64,000 nucleotides of DNA from Gellertiella hungarica (GCF_014197145.1 NZ_JACIEZ010000001.1:372001-436000), one strand, 5' to 3'; shown: positions 1 through 10,899, counted from the first letter of the stretch. The notes: generated by a model not told the origin, from the sequence alone. Numbers and translations are program-made.

Positions 1-381
1 GTGACGAGCAAGGCCGGTGCCGAAATCGGCGGATTTGCAGCCAATGGCTATGGCGACCATTCACCCGGGGGTTATTCGCTCGCGGCCTGCCTGGTCATCG
101 AGGCGGTTCTGACGGGTTTTTTCCTGCTGATCATCCTGGGATCGACCCATGGCCGGGTGCCCGCCGGTTTCGCGCCCGTCGCCATCGGTTTGGCGCTGAC
201 GCTGATCCATCTCGTTTCGATTCCCGTTACCAACACCTCGGTCAATCCTGCCCGCTCGACAAGCCAGGCCTTGTTTGCCGGAGGCTGGGCGCTGCAACAG
301 CTGTGGCTGTTCTGGGTCGCGCCGATAGCCGGCGCCGTCACCGGTGCCCTTGTCTGGAAGACGGTGGGCGAGAGCGATTGA
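1..381 (+). CDS. aqpZ: Aquaporin Z, C-terminal part (5' truncated by window edge)
   Basis: The frame is open from the first base, so the gene starts outside the window. The visible 126 residues match the second half of bacterial aquaporin Z: the loop with [12 protein letters not shown], a membrane helix, the conserved stretch [20 protein letters not shown], and the second NPA box (NPARS), whose Arg belongs to the ar/R selectivity filter. A last membrane helix with [11 protein letters not shown] follows. The product would be an inner-membrane water channel. The first NPA motif lies upstream of the window and cannot be checked. A secreted-protein gene follows 73 bases downstream on the same strand, with no clear terminator between them. 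Confidence 0.93.
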   Translation: MTSKAGAEIGGFAANGYGDHSPGGYSLAACLVIEAVLTGFFLLIILGSTHGRVPAGFAPVAIGLALTLIHLVSIPVTNTSVNPARSTSQALFAGGWALQQLWLFWVAPIAGAVTGALVWKTVGESD

Positions 382-454
382 TCAACACCCTTTCCGGAAG
401 GGCAGCCGCAGCGGTCCTCCGGCATAAGTCGATCCCAAGCAAGGAGCACAACCG

Positions 455-982
455 ATGAACACCCTCGTTTCCCCCGTCCGTCTTGGTCTTGCGGCTTTGC
501 TGCTGGCTGCGGCAACCGGCTTTTCACCGGCGCATGCCCGCGTGGTCGGTGACGGCGAGCTGGAAAACTACTGTGCCGAAGAGGCGATGGTCCGGCTCAA
601 TGTGGATCGCTCGGCCATCACGACGCTTCCGACGGAGCTGTCGAAGGGCAACTTCTACGTCAACGGCGAAGCCATGACCGGCGAGGGGCTGGTCGGCTTC
701 GAATGCAGGTTCGGCAAGAACCGGGTCCTGAAGGGGTTCAAGAGCAACGGAAGCGGCAACAGTGCCGCCTCCGCCCCCGCAGCGCCGGCCGGCGTGCCAA
801 AGCCGGCCCTCGACAAGTGCCTCGAAACCTTTGGCCTGCCCGCAAAGGTGAAGATGGTCAGCCCGCTGAAGCCGGGCTATTACGAAATCATCCTGCGCGC
901 CAAGAACGGAAGCCGGCAGGTTGCCTGCACCGTTTTCAAGACGGGCGAGCAGATCGAGGACTGGGTTGAAATGAAGCCCTGA
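455..982 (+). CDS. Secreted protein of unknown function
   Basis: A 175-residue protein with a clear Sec signal peptide: a hydrophobic core LGLAALLLAAATGF, then a likely cleavage after SPAHA near residue 28. The mature part has about four cysteines (in YCAEEA, FECRFG, DKCLE and VACTVF), which suggests one or two periplasmic disulfides. An Ala/Pro-rich linker near residues 105-120 separates two small halves. An AAGGAG-like ribosome binding site (gcaaggagcac) lies just before the ATG. I do not recognise a named family. Location is inferred to be periplasmic; function is unknown. Confidence 0.8.
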   Translation: MNTLVSPVRLGLAALLLAAATGFSPAHARVVGDGELENYCAEEAMVRLNVDRSAITTLPTELSKGNFYVNGEAMTGEGLVGFECRFGKNRVLKGFKSNGSGNSAASAPAAPAGVPKPALDKCLETFGLPAKVKMVSPLKPGYYEIILRAKNGSRQVACTVFKTGEQIEDWVEMKP

Positions 983-1180
983 GTTCAGGCCGCGGCGAGA
1001 GCCGCCTTTCATGGCGCAGGAAGGTAAAGGCGGACACAGGCAGCCCGCTTTTGCCTTTAATGCTTTATATTATAATGTTGGTCTGGCATATATACATAGC
1101 GGACGGTCGATGAACGTCCGGGATGCAAGGCATGGATGCCGGGAAGGCCGGCTTCTGTGCGGTGTCGGGCAGGGACATTC

Positions 1181-2077
1181 ATGGAACACAGGCACAGGCT
1201 TCGGGCGCTTCAGACATTCGAGGCGGTGTCGAGGCTCCTCTCGGTTGCCGATGCGGCACAGGAGCTGGGGGTGACGCAAAGCGCCGTCAGCCATCAGCTC
1301 CGGCAGTTGCAGGAGGTCATCGGGGAGCGGCTGGTCCAGAAGAACGGCCGTGGAATCACCCTCACCGAGGCCGGGCGCAATCTGGCCCGCAGGCTCCAGC
1401 CTGCCTTTGCCGAGATCGACCGGTCGGTGGCGGAATCGATCGGCGGGATCCGCGGCCGGACACGCCTGGCGGTATGCAGCAGTTTCGGGCCTGCCTGGCT
1501 CGTGCCGCGGCTTGCCCGCTTCTATGAAGCCTATCCATGGATAGACCTGCAGATCCTGATGTATGCGCGCGATCCGGAACTGACCGATGCCATCGGTGAC
1601 GCGTTCGTGACCACGCTGCCGAGGGACAGCGGATATCACGCGCAATTCCTCTGGGCGGAACGTCTGGTCCCCGTGGTATCCCGCCTGCTCTTGCAGCGCC
1701 ATGGCCACCAGGGGCCGTTCAATCTCATCACCACCGAGCTGGAGGCGGGCCGGGAGGGGGCGGACTGGCGGATGTATGCACAGGCAAGCGGCCTGCCGGA
1801 CATGAAGCCCGCCTGCGGACACTGGTATTACGCCTCGCATTACGTGATCGCCCGCGACATGGTGCGTCAGAACCTCGGCGCGGCCCTCCTGCCGGATTTC
1901 CTGGTGGAGGACGATCTGGGGGCCGGCCACATGGACCTTCTGGGAAATGGCTGCGTGTTCACCCAGGAAGATTACCACCTCTGCATCAAGCAGAGCCGCC
2001 GCCAGGAGCCGGCGCTGGAGGCCCTGAGCCGGTGGTTCAAGAGCGAAATGGGTGAAGCGAGGCGCGTGGCCGGCTGA
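1181..2077 (+). CDS. LysR-family transcriptional regulator (GcvA-like)
   Basis: About 298 residues with the normal LysR layout. The N-terminal winged HTH reads LRALQTFEAVSRLLSVADAA then TQSAVSHQLRQL, followed by a linker helix and a substrate-binding-like effector domain starting near RTRLAVCSSFGPAWLVPRL. The phrase AAQELGVTQSAVSHQLRQLQ resembles the GcvA/amino-acid-metabolism branch. I chose the ATG at 1181 rather than the one at 1136 because residues before MEHRHRLRALQTFE do not look like LysR sequence. The neighbouring EamA transporter is convergent, so no divergent target promoter is evident and the ligand cannot be inferred. Confidence 0.9.
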   Translation: MEHRHRLRALQTFEAVSRLLSVADAAQELGVTQSAVSHQLRQLQEVIGERLVQKNGRGITLTEAGRNLARRLQPAFAEIDRSVAESIGGIRGRTRLAVCSSFGPAWLVPRLARFYEAYPWIDLQILMYARDPELTDAIGDAFVTTLPRDSGYHAQFLWAERLVPVVSRLLLQRHGHQGPFNLITTELEAGREGADWRMYAQASGLPDMKPACGHWYYASHYVIARDMVRQNLGAALLPDFLVEDDLGAGHMDLLGNGCVFTQEDYHLCIKQSRRQEPALEALSRWFKSEMGEARRVAG

Positions 2078-2154
2078 GGCAACCGGCTTCGGCATCCCTT
2101 GACCTGCCAGCCGCTCCAGCGGAACGAAAGGCCAGGCCCGCCTTCGACCGGACG

Positions 2155-3042
2155 CTACCCGGTCTTCTGATTTCCCCATTCGGCAATCGCGATGCCGCCG
2201 AGGGCAAGCACCAGCGCGGCGATATGGAAGGTTTCCAGCCTTTCGCCGAGAACGGCCACGGACAGCAGGGTGCCGAAGACCGGGACGAGGTTGATGAAGA
2301 GGCCGGCCCGGTTCGCCCCGATGCCCTCGACGCCGAAGATATAGAGAACCTGTGCGACGAGAGACGCGAAGAGGCCGGTGTAAAGCACCACCGCCATCCC
2401 TTGCATGTCCGGCCAGACGGCCGCGCCGGATGCCACCTCCCAGAAGACCAGCGGCAGCGAGGCGAGAGCCGCCGCCAGCGCCGGAACGGCCATCAGGCTC
2501 TTCCAGCCGATGGCGGGCCGGTAGCGCAGGAAGATCGTATAGAGCGCATAGGCCGTTACCGCGACCAGCATCAGCGCGTCGCCGAAATTCAGTTCGAGTC
2601 CGACAAGGGTCGAAAGCTTCCCATGGGCGGCAATCAGCAGGACACCGACGAGGGTGAGGCCGAAACCGGCGATCTGCGCCAGGCTGACCCGTGTCTGGAA
2701 CAGGGCGAAGTTGAAGACGAAGATGAGCATCGGAATCCCCGCCTGGACGATCGCCACGTTGATGGCGCTTGTATAGAGCAGGGCGGAATAGAGCAGCGCG
2801 TTGAACAGCGCGTAGCCGACGATGCCGTAGCCGAAGAGCAGGGGCAGGTTGCGGCGGATGACCGGCCAGTCACGGCGCAGTTCCGGCAGGGAAATCAACG
2901 CGATCAGCAGGACGGCGATCAGCCAGCGCCCGAAGGTGAGCACCATGGGGCTGACATGGCCGATTGCAAGCTTTCCCGCCACCGCATTGCCACCCCAGGC
3001 GAGAGTCGTGACGATCAGCGAGAGGTATGATTTGAGGCGCAA
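2155..3042 (-). CDS. EamA/DMT-family transporter
   Basis: A 295-residue hydrophobic protein with about ten membrane segments in two EamA repeats. It opens LIVTTLAWGGNAVAGKLAIG and the second repeat includes GALMLVAVTAYALYTI-like sequence and VPVFGTLLSVAVLGERLE, the typical conserved helix before the last two segments. The family exports metabolites or amino acids across the inner membrane; the substrate cannot be read from sequence. It is convergent with the LysR gene and divergent from purA, with a 195-base gap to purA. Confidence 0.88.
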   Translation of the reverse strand: MRLKSYLSLIVTTLAWGGNAVAGKLAIGHVSPMVLTFGRWLIAVLLIALISLPELRRDWPVIRRNLPLLFGYGIVGYALFNALLYSALLYTSAINVAIVQAGIPMLIFVFNFALFQTRVSLAQIAGFGLTLVGVLLIAAHGKLSTLVGLELNFGDALMLVAVTAYALYTIFLRYRPAIGWKSLMAVPALAAALASLPLVFWEVASGAAVWPDMQGMAVVLYTGLFASLVAQVLYIFGVEGIGANRAGLFINLVPVFGTLLSVAVLGERLETFHIAALVLALGGIAIAEWGNQKTG

Positions 3043-3237
3043 GGGATGACTTTCCGGGGTCGACTACGGCGGCGCAACGCCCGCCAGCGACGATTCTTTG
3101 CCGGTAAATTGGTGCAATGTCACGCAAAAACCCTGTTTCTCCCCGCATACGGAGTCGCTTTCCCGGAAACAAAATAGTATAGATGCGCGGGTTTGGCAGG
3201 ACGTTTTCCCTGCCGCGGACTTTAAGGATTGAGAGAG

Positions 3238-4536
<1,299 letters not shown>

Positions 4537-4593
4537 GGTCGCGGCTTGTTTATGGTTAGCAAGGTGTAAACCGTTGTTTACGAGAAATTTCTG

Positions 4594-7395
4594 ATGGCGG
4601 ATTTTGTAGCAGTCATTCGCAGGGCCGTTGACGGCCTTTCGGACAACACGCCGGAAATGCGGGCCAAGGTTTATGATAAGGCCCGCGGAGCCGTTCTCCG
4701 CCAGCTGGAGAGCATGAAGCCCCGCCCTCCGGAAGAAATGCTGCGCCGCCAGCTCGAAAAGCTCGAGACCGCCATCCGCGAGGTGGAGGCAGAGCACGCG
4801 GAAGCCTTGCCCCCGCTCGAAGAGCCGGAAAACGCCGAAGCCGAACTCGTTCCTGCGCCGATCGCCGCCGATGAGGCGCCACCGGCGCAGGATGTCCATG
4901 CCGCCGACGAAGAGGTTGCGCCTGCCGCCGCCGTCGATGACCGCACGCCGGAGGAATCTGCCCATCCGCAGCCGGTTTCTGCAGAAGAAACCCCGGAGCA
5001 GGCGGATTCCGTTTCCGCAGCACCGGCACCCGTCGAGGAGGCCGGCTATCCCGCGCCTCGGCAGGAGCTGTCCGAGCCCGCTCCCCAGCCGGCCGCAGAA
5101 CCGGTGGTGCCGGCAGCACCTGCACCGGCGGTGCGCGTCATCCAGCCGGCCGCGCCAGCTTCCCCCTATCTGTGGGGCGACGAAAGCTGGGCTGGCGAGG
5201 AAGAGCCGCAGCCTGCCGATCCGGTGGCGCATGCGCCGTCCTACAGTCTGCCGGAGGTCGAGCCCGCTTCCGAACCCGCGCCGGTTTCCGAAGCCGCACC
5301 CGCGGTCGAACCTCCGCCGGTTTTCGCACCCGAACCGGCCGTCGAGCCGGTGACCGAAGCGCCGGCCGAAGCCCTGCCGGTCGAAGCGCCGCGCTGGGAT
5401 GAGGTGCCGGCCGAAACCGCCTTCGCCGAGGTTCCCGAGCCGCAGCCTGCCGTCGAACCCGCAGTTCCCGTCGAACCGGAACCCGTCCGGGAGACCTACC
5501 CGGACTTTCCTGTCGAGGATCCGGTCGAGAAATATGCATCCATGGCGCCGGTTTCCGTACAGGAAACGGTGACCGAGACGCCTGCCGGCACAGCATGGCC
5601 CGAAGGTGGCGTCGAGGCAGAGGCGCAGGCCCGGATCGGCGAAGAAGAATGGGTGGCACCCGCCCATTACGAACCTGCCGCGGAAGCCGACCGCACGCCC
5701 CTGGAGGACAGCGGTTTTGCCCCCGCGGCCGAAACCCCCGTGGTCGATCCGCTGGCCTGGTCGCCGGAATCCCATCCCCTTGCTGCCGAACCCGCAGCTG
5801 CCGTAGAGCCCGTCGAGGAGCCGCGTGGCGAACTCGCCGCCCCCCAGCAGGGCTATTTCGATGCGCCGGTCCTGACCGCCCGGGTGACCGAAGCCGAACC
5901 TGCATACGAACCTGCCGGGGAGCCGGCGCCCGCCGCTTCGCCCGAGCCGGCAACTGCCGCAAAGGCGCCCACCTTCGAGGATGACTGGGATCTCGTGAAT
6001 GCGGAGCTTGGCCCGGTTGCTCCTGTGGCCGCTGCCGCCGCTGCCCAGCCCGCTGCCGCGACCGGCCCTGCGCGTGCCGATGCCCGGCGCGACTGGGACG
6101 ATTCGCCCTTCGACGACGTACCGCTTCCGGAAACCGACGATCTGGAGGCATCCCGCGCCCGCAGCCGTCAGGGCGACGAGGGCTGGGACCAGTTCGACGA
6201 TTTCGAGGCCTATGATACGCCCACGGGCAATCGCGCCGAACCGCTGGAAGACGAGGACGATCTCCTTTATGCGCCGGTCGAGAAGCCCGCGCGCTCCTAC
6301 CGTATCGAACCCAAGCGCCGGATGGATTTTACCTCGATCGGGCTCGGCCTTCTCGGGCTTCTGCTGGTGGCGGGTTCCGGTTATGGCGCCTGGGTGTTCC
6401 GCGACACGCTGAGCGGTCTCGTGACCGGCCTGGTTTCCTCGCCACCGGCCGAAAACAAGGCCCAGACGCCTGCCAAGACCGGCACGCCGGCAAAGACCGA
6501 CGATGCGAAGCCTGCCGCGGATGCGCAGCCTGCGAATGGCAAGGCTCCCAGCCAGGAAACGGCCAGCGCCGAGCCGGAACTGCAGAAATTCACCCAGCGG
6601 CTGCGGCCGGACGGCTCGGAAGTGGACGAAGGCAAGGCCGATGGCGCCGCGTCCGGCGAGGGCAAGTCCGTCGCTGCCCAGACGGTGGCTTCCGCCAATC
6701 CGGAGGAAGCGACCGCCCCTGCGGGAACCACGCCGCCCGCTGCCAACAACACCCCTGCCGCCACCATTCCGGTGGGCGTCTCGCAGAAGATGTTCCTCTA
6801 CGAGGAGCGCGTCGGCCAGACGTCTCCCGTCGCCATCGAAGGCGCGGTCGTCTGGTCGCTGAAGAAGGAACCGGCGGACAACGGTCGCACCGAATCGGTG
6901 GTCCAGGCGCAGGTCTCCGCGCCGGAGCGCGGTCTGTCGGCGCTCATCACCTTCAAGCGGAACCTCGATCCCTCGCTGCCGGCGAGCCATCTGATCGAGC
7001 TCGTCTTCTCGATCCCGAAGGAATTCGAGGGCGGTGCCATCGAGAGCGTGCAGCGCGTGGCCCTGAAGCAGACCGAGCAGGACCGTGGCGATCCGCTGAT
7101 CGCGGTGCCGGCAAAGATCACCGACGACTTCCACATGATCGCGCTGAACGACTATGCGGATGCCCGCAAGTTCAACCTGAACCTGCTCGAAACCCGCGAC
7201 TGGATCGATATCCCCGTGACCTATCGCAACGGTCGCCGCGCGCTCATCACCATGGAAAAGGGTGCAACGGGCAGCGAGGCCTTCAAGCAGGCGATCAGCG
7301 ACTGGCGAGCCGAGGACGGGCCCGCTGCGGTGGTATCCCCGCCGGCCGGCCAGCAGCCCGCATCGACGGGTGGCGCCCAGCCGCAGCAGCCCTGA
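4594..7395 (+). CDS. Large Pro/Ala/Glu-rich single-pass membrane protein of unknown function
   Basis: A 933-residue protein. Residues 1-75 are helical and charged (MADFVAVIRRAVDGLSD, later MLRRQLEKLETAIREVEAE). Residues about 75-560 are low complexity, dominated by Pro, Ala, Glu and Val with repeated EPAP/VEP/AEP-type words. One membrane helix lies near residues 579-602 (IGLGLLGLLLVAGSGYGAWVF). Then comes an Ala/Pro/Lys linker and a globular C-terminal domain from about residue 727 (VGVSQKMFLYEERVGQTSP) to 905, presumably periplasmic. Proteins of this layout sit between purA and rpoH in other rhizobia (from memory). Function unknown; tethering the envelope to cytoplasmic partners through the long disordered arm is only a guess. 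Confidence 0.85.
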   Translation: MADFVAVIRRAVDGLSDNTPEMRAKVYDKARGAVLRQLESMKPRPPEEMLRRQLEKLETAIREVEAEHAEALPPLEEPENAEAELVPAPIAADEAPPAQDVHAADEEVAPAAAVDDRTPEESAHPQPVSAEETPEQADSVSAAPAPVEEAGYPAPRQELSEPAPQPAAEPVVPAAPAPAVRVIQPAAPASPYLWGDESWAGEEEPQPADPVAHAPSYSLPEVEPASEPAPVSEAAPAVEPPPVFAPEPAVEPVTEAPAEALPVEAPRWDEVPAETAFAEVPEPQPAVEPAVPVEPEPVRETYPDFPVEDPVEKYASMAPVSVQETVTETPAGTAWPEGGVEAEAQARIGEEEWVAPAHYEPAAEADRTPLEDSGFAPAAETPVVDPLAWSPESHPLAAEPAAAVEPVEEPRGELAAPQQGYFDAPVLTARVTEAEPAYEPAGEPAPAASPEPATAAKAPTFEDDWDLVNAELGPVAPVAAAAAAQPAAATGPARADARRDWDDSPFDDVPLPETDDLEASRARSRQGDEGWDQFDDFEAYDTPTGNRAEPLEDEDDLLYAPVEKPARSYRIEPKRRMDFTSIGLGLLGLLLVAGSGYGAWVFRDTLSGLVTGLVSSPPAENKAQTPAKTGTPAKTDDAKPAADAQPANGKAPSQETASAEPELQKFTQRLRPDGSEVDEGKADGAASGEGKSVAAQTVASANPEEATAPAGTTPPAANNTPAATIPVGVSQKMFLYEERVGQTSPVAIEGAVVWSLKKEPADNGRTESVVQAQVSAPERGLSALITFKRNLDPSLPASHLIELVFSIPKEFEGGAIESVQRVALKQTEQDRGDPLIAVPAKITDDFHMIALNDYADARKFNLNLLETRDWIDIPVTYRNGRRALITMEKGATGSEAFKQAISDWRAEDGPAAVVSPPAGQQPASTGGAQPQQP

Positions 7396-7415
7396 TCGGC
7401 TTTATAAGGAACAAC

Positions 7416-7452
7416 AAAAAGCCCGGCCTGAGCGATCAGGCCGGGCTTTTTT
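7416..7452. terminator. Bidirectional rho-independent terminator
   Basis: Perfect 10-bp stem (gcccggcctg at 7421-7430 with caggccgggc at 7437-7446) and a 6-base loop, flanked by AAAAA on the left and TTTTTT on the right. It can end both the 933-aa protein gene and the convergent rpoH gene. Confidence 0.93.
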
Positions 7453-7485
7453 ACGTCAGGGAACGGACGCGATGGCGGTCGGGGC

Positions 7486-8388
7486 TCAGGCCTCGACCAC
7501 ACGCAGCGCCTTCTGGCGCTCGGCTGCTTCCTTCTGCACCGCCTCCTGCACCTTCTCGAAAGCGCGAACCTCGATCTGGCGCACGCGCTCGCGGCTGATG
7601 TCGAATTCGGCAGAGAGGTCCTCCAGCGTGGAGGGGTCCTCGGAGAGGCGGCGGGCTTCGAAAATCCGGCGCTCGCGGTCGTTCAGCACGCCCATGGCGC
7701 GGGCCAGCATGCTGCGGCGGCTTTCCAGCTCGTCCTGTTCTATCAGCACGGTTTCCTGGCTGTCGTGATCGTCCACCAGCCAGTCCTGCCACTGGCCGGA
7801 TTCGCCCTCGGAGGCGCGGATCGGGGCGTTCAGCGAGGCATCGCCGGACAGACGGCGGTCCATGGAGACCACTTCTTCCGGCGTCACATTCAGCTTGGTG
7901 GCGATCTGCTCGATCTGTTCCGGCTTCAGGTCGCCATCGTCGATGGCCTGGATGCGGCCCTTCAGGCGGCGCAGGTTGAAGAACAGCCGCTTCTGGTTGG
8001 CGGTGGTGCCCATCTTTACCAGCGACCATGAACGCAGCACATATTCCTGGATGGCGGCCTTGATCCACCACATGGCATAGGTGGCGAGGCGGAAGCCACG
8101 GTCGGGGTCGAATTTCTTCACAGCCTGCATGAGGCCCACATTGCCTTCCGAGACGACCTCGCCGATCGGCAGGCCATAGCCACGATAACCCATGGCGATC
8201 TTCGCCACGAGGCGCAGATGGCTGGTCACGAGCTTGTGGGCGGCGTCCCTGTCCTGATGCTCCTGGTAGCGCTTGGCGAGCATGTACTCTTCCTGCGGCT
8301 CCAGCATCGGGAACTTGCGGATTTCATCGAGATAGCGATTGAGACCGGCTTCTCCGCCGGAAATGACAGGCAACGAACCACGGGCCAT
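7486..8388 (-). CDS. rpoH: RNA polymerase heat-shock sigma factor RpoH
   Basis: A 300-residue sigma-32-type factor. Region 2 is seen in LVTSHLRLVAKIAMGYRGYG and DPDRGFRLATYAMWWIKAAI. The RpoH-specific box is present as QKRLFFNLRRLK near residue 133. Region 4 ends with LSAEFDISRERVRQIEVRAF, the -35 recognition helix-turn-helix. It directs transcription of chaperone and protease genes; rhizobia often carry two RpoH paralogues, and this one most resembles the RpoH1 type. It is convergent with the preceding gene and followed upstream by the pseudouridine synthase gene in the same direction, 173 bases away. Confidence 0.97.
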   Translation of the reverse strand: MARGSLPVISGGEAGLNRYLDEIRKFPMLEPQEEYMLAKRYQEHQDRDAAHKLVTSHLRLVAKIAMGYRGYGLPIGEVVSEGNVGLMQAVKKFDPDRGFRLATYAMWWIKAAIQEYVLRSWSLVKMGTTANQKRLFFNLRRLKGRIQAIDDGDLKPEQIEQIATKLNVTPEEVVSMDRRLSGDASLNAPIRASEGESGQWQDWLVDDHDSQETVLIEQDELESRRSMLARAMGVLNDRERRIFEARRLSEDPSTLEDLSAEFDISRERVRQIEVRAFEKVQEAVQKEAAERQKALRVVEA

Positions 8389-8561
8389 AGAGCACCCCCT
8401 CTTCGATTTTTGCGGCCCCGCAAGAGACGTCCCGCGGCAGCCGAGCGCAGCGGTCTATTGCAAGCCCCGCCGCAACTTCGTCAGATAAGAATGGACTTAT
8501 GGCCTTTCAAGGGCAAGAGACGCGATTTTGTTCCCGTTTTTTTCCGGTTACTTTTCGTGCC

Positions 8562-9587
8562 CTAGGCGCGCAGCGCTTCCACGAGTTCTTCCATGTCTTC
8601 CGGCATCGGCGCTTCGAAATGCATCACTTCGCCGGTGGACGGATGTTCGAAGGCGAGCAGGTAGGCATGGAGTGCCTGCCGGTGAAAGCCGTTCACGACA
8701 GCCTTGGCTGCCTCCGGCAGAAGGTTTGCCTTGGTGCGGAAGGCCGCGCCATAATCGGCGTCCCCGATCAGCGGGTTGCCGATATGGGCCATGTGCACGC
8801 GGATCTGGTGGGTGCGCCCCGTTTCCAGCTGGCACTCCACCAGGGAGGCGAGGCAGGAGGCATCCGGCTTTTCGTGGAAGCGTTCCACCACCTCGTAATG
8901 GGTGATCGCCTCGCGCGCATCCTCGCTTTCCTCACGCTTGACGCTGCGCTTGGTGCGGTCGCCCGCACGGCCGAGCGGCGCGTCGATGGTGCCGCGCAAT
9001 TGCCGCGGCCGGCCCCAGACGACGGCGAGATAGGCGCGTTCCAGCGGCCCGGACCGGCCGTGATCGGCAAACTGCGCGGCGAGATGGCGATGGGCGGCGT
9101 CGTTCTTCGCCACCACCATCACGCCCGTCGTATCCTTGTCGAGCCGGTGGACGATGCCGGGACGCCGCACCCCGCCGATGCCCGAGAGCGACGCGCCGCA
9201 ATGGTGGATGAGGGCGTTCACCAGCGTGCCGGTCCAGTTGCCGGCGCCGGGATGCACGACAAGACCGGCGGGCTTCACCAGCACGATCAGGTCGTCGTCC
9301 TCGTAGAGCACGTCGAGCGGAATGTCCTCGCCCTGCGGCACGGGATCTTCCGGCTCCGGCAGGTCGATCTCGATGCGATCGCCGAAGCGGATCTTGCGCT
9401 TCGGTTCGTCGATCACGGTCCCGTTGACCTTCACGGCGCCCTGCTCGATGAGCTGCTTGATGCGGTTTCGGGAGAATTCCCCTTCCAGCGTGGCCGTCAG
9501 CCATTGGTCGAGCCGCCCTTCGGCGCTTTCGTCGGCGGTCAGCACTTTCCTATTGGCCGCTGCTTGGGTAAAGGGGTCAGTCATCAC
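8562..9587 (-). CDS. RluA-family 23S rRNA pseudouridine synthase (RluD type)
   Basis: A 341-residue enzyme that isomerises uridines in rRNA. An S4 RNA-binding domain is at the N-terminus (RLDQWLTATLEGEFSRNRIK, then IEQGAVKVNG). The catalytic domain has the family motif IVHRLDKDTTGVMVVAKN with the catalytic Asp at about residue 150, and the late motif GRTHQIRVHMAHIGNPLIGD. S4 plus these motifs fits RluD (23S U1911/1915/1917), but RluC is not fully excluded. It is divergent from the small membrane protein gene at 9672. Confidence 0.94.
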   Translation of the reverse strand: MMTDPFTQAAANRKVLTADESAEGRLDQWLTATLEGEFSRNRIKQLIEQGAVKVNGTVIDEPKRKIRFGDRIEIDLPEPEDPVPQGEDIPLDVLYEDDDLIVLVKPAGLVVHPGAGNWTGTLVNALIHHCGASLSGIGGVRRPGIVHRLDKDTTGVMVVAKNDAAHRHLAAQFADHGRSGPLERAYLAVVWGRPRQLRGTIDAPLGRAGDRTKRSVKREESEDAREAITHYEVVERFHEKPDASCLASLVECQLETGRTHQIRVHMAHIGNPLIGDADYGAAFRTKANLLPEAAKAVVNGFHRQALHAYLLAFEHPSTGEVMHFEAPMPEDMEELVEALRA

Positions 9588-9671
9588 TCTCGTTCCCGTG
9601 CTTTCTAGAGAGCATCCCGCGAGGCCATGTCATGAGGCTCCATGAAGGAACCGCCAGCCAGGAAATGCATC

Positions 9672-10052
9672 ATGTCCCATGTTGAAGACGATGAACAGGA
9701 AGACAAGCCGCTCGATCCGGTCATGGAAAAGGTCCGGCGCAAGATGGTTCGTCTCCAGCTCGTGTCCGCCGGCATCATGGTCGTCATGCTTATGGCTGTC
9801 CTCGGCGCGATTGTCTACAAGCTCACGCGGCCCGATCCGCGCGCGGCGGCCGTCGCGGTCGCAGGGGCGGGCATTCCCGTCGGCGAGACGGTGAAGGCTG
9901 TCGCAAGCCTTCCCGCGGGCTTTGCCGTGCGCTCGGTCTCGCTCTCCGGCGGGCAGCTGCTCATCCACGGCAACACGGCGGATGCTCAACAGCAGGCGCT
10001 GGTGTTCGACATCGCGTCCGGCCGCATCGTCGCCGAAATCACGCTTCGCTGA
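9672..10052 (+). CDS. Small single-pass membrane protein of unknown function
   Basis: About 126 residues from the ATG at 9672 (MSHVEDDEQEDKPLD); an upstream ATG at 9642 would add ten residues but reads less naturally. An acidic then basic N-terminus precedes one membrane helix (LVSAGIMVVMLMAVLGAIVYKL) and a small C-terminal domain with ASLPAGFAVRSVSLSGGQLL and VFDIASGRIVAEITL, which looks like a short beta-rich extracytoplasmic domain. It ends four bases before the methyltransferase ATG, so the two are probably co-transcribed. Family not recognised beyond a rhizobial conserved hypothetical. Confidence 0.75.
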   Translation: MSHVEDDEQEDKPLDPVMEKVRRKMVRLQLVSAGIMVVMLMAVLGAIVYKLTRPDPRAAAVAVAGAGIPVGETVKAVASLPAGFAVRSVSLSGGQLLIHGNTADAQQQALVFDIASGRIVAEITLR

Positions 10053-10056
10053 TCCC

Positions 10057-10890
10057 ATGGCCGCACCGGTCATACGGATCGACAGCGCCGACGATCCCCG
10101 CGTAGCGGCCTTCCGCGACATCCGGGAGCGCGACCTGACGGGGCGTCAGGGGCGGTTCGTGGCCGAGGGAACGGTGGTGCTGCGCATGCTCGCCGCCCAT
10201 CACGGCGGACGACAGGGCTTCCGCGCCGAAAGCATCCTGCTGCTGGAAAACCGCGTTGCGGGCGTCGAGGATATCCTCGCCGCCTTTCCCGATGACGTGC
10301 CGGTGCATGTCGTCTCGCAGGCCGTCATGGACGGCATTGCCGGTTTCCACATGCATCGCGGCGTGCTGGCCCTCGGGCAGCGGATCCCGCCAAGGGATCT
10401 TGCCGCCGAGATCGAAGCGCTTCCCGAGCGGGCGCTTGCGGTCGTGGCGGCTGGAATCTCCAACCACGACAACATGGGCTCGATCTTCCGCAATGCGGCC
10501 GCCTTCGGCGTTTCGCTCGTGGTGCTCGACGAAACCGCCTGTGACCCGCTTTACCGAAAGGCGCTGCGTGTCTCGGTGGGTTCGGTGCTGTCGGTGCCCT
10601 ATGCGCGCGGCGGGTCGACGGCGGAATGCCTCGAGCGCCTGCAGGAAAGGGGATTTGCTGTCTGGGGCCTGTCTCCTGCCGGCAGCGCGGAAATCTCGAA
10701 GGTGGAGATATCGGCCCGGATGGCGCTGGTCCTTGGAACAGAGGGCGAGGGGCTGCCCGAAGCCATTCTCGGCCGCTTCCGGACGGCACGCATTGCGCAG
10801 AACCCGGGACTCGACAGCCTGAACGTGGCGACCGCGAGCGGTATCGCGCTTTATCAGATCGCCACACGGGGCGGCTTCATCGACGGATGA
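10057..10890 (+). CDS. TrmH/SpoU-family RNA 2'-O-methyltransferase
   Basis: A 277-residue SPOUT methyltransferase using SAM to methylate ribose in tRNA or rRNA. The three SpoU motifs are clear: motif 1 SNHDNMGSIFRNAAAFGV, motif 2 LVLGTEGEGLPEAIL, and motif 3 DSLNVATASGIALYQIA, which together make the trefoil-knot SAM site. The N-terminal 90 residues (DDPRVAAFRDIRERDLTGRQ) are the substrate-binding extension usual in this group. I start at 10057; the frame is open further upstream but that part overlaps the previous gene. Which RNA is modified cannot be told. Confidence 0.92.
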   Translation: MAAPVIRIDSADDPRVAAFRDIRERDLTGRQGRFVAEGTVVLRMLAAHHGGRQGFRAESILLLENRVAGVEDILAAFPDDVPVHVVSQAVMDGIAGFHMHRGVLALGQRIPPRDLAAEIEALPERALAVVAAGISNHDNMGSIFRNAAAFGVSLVVLDETACDPLYRKALRVSVGSVLSVPYARGGSTAECLERLQERGFAVWGLSPAGSAEISKVEISARMALVLGTEGEGLPEAILGRFRTARIAQNPGLDSLNVATASGIALYQIATRGGFIDG

Positions 10891-10899
10891 GGGCGCCGG

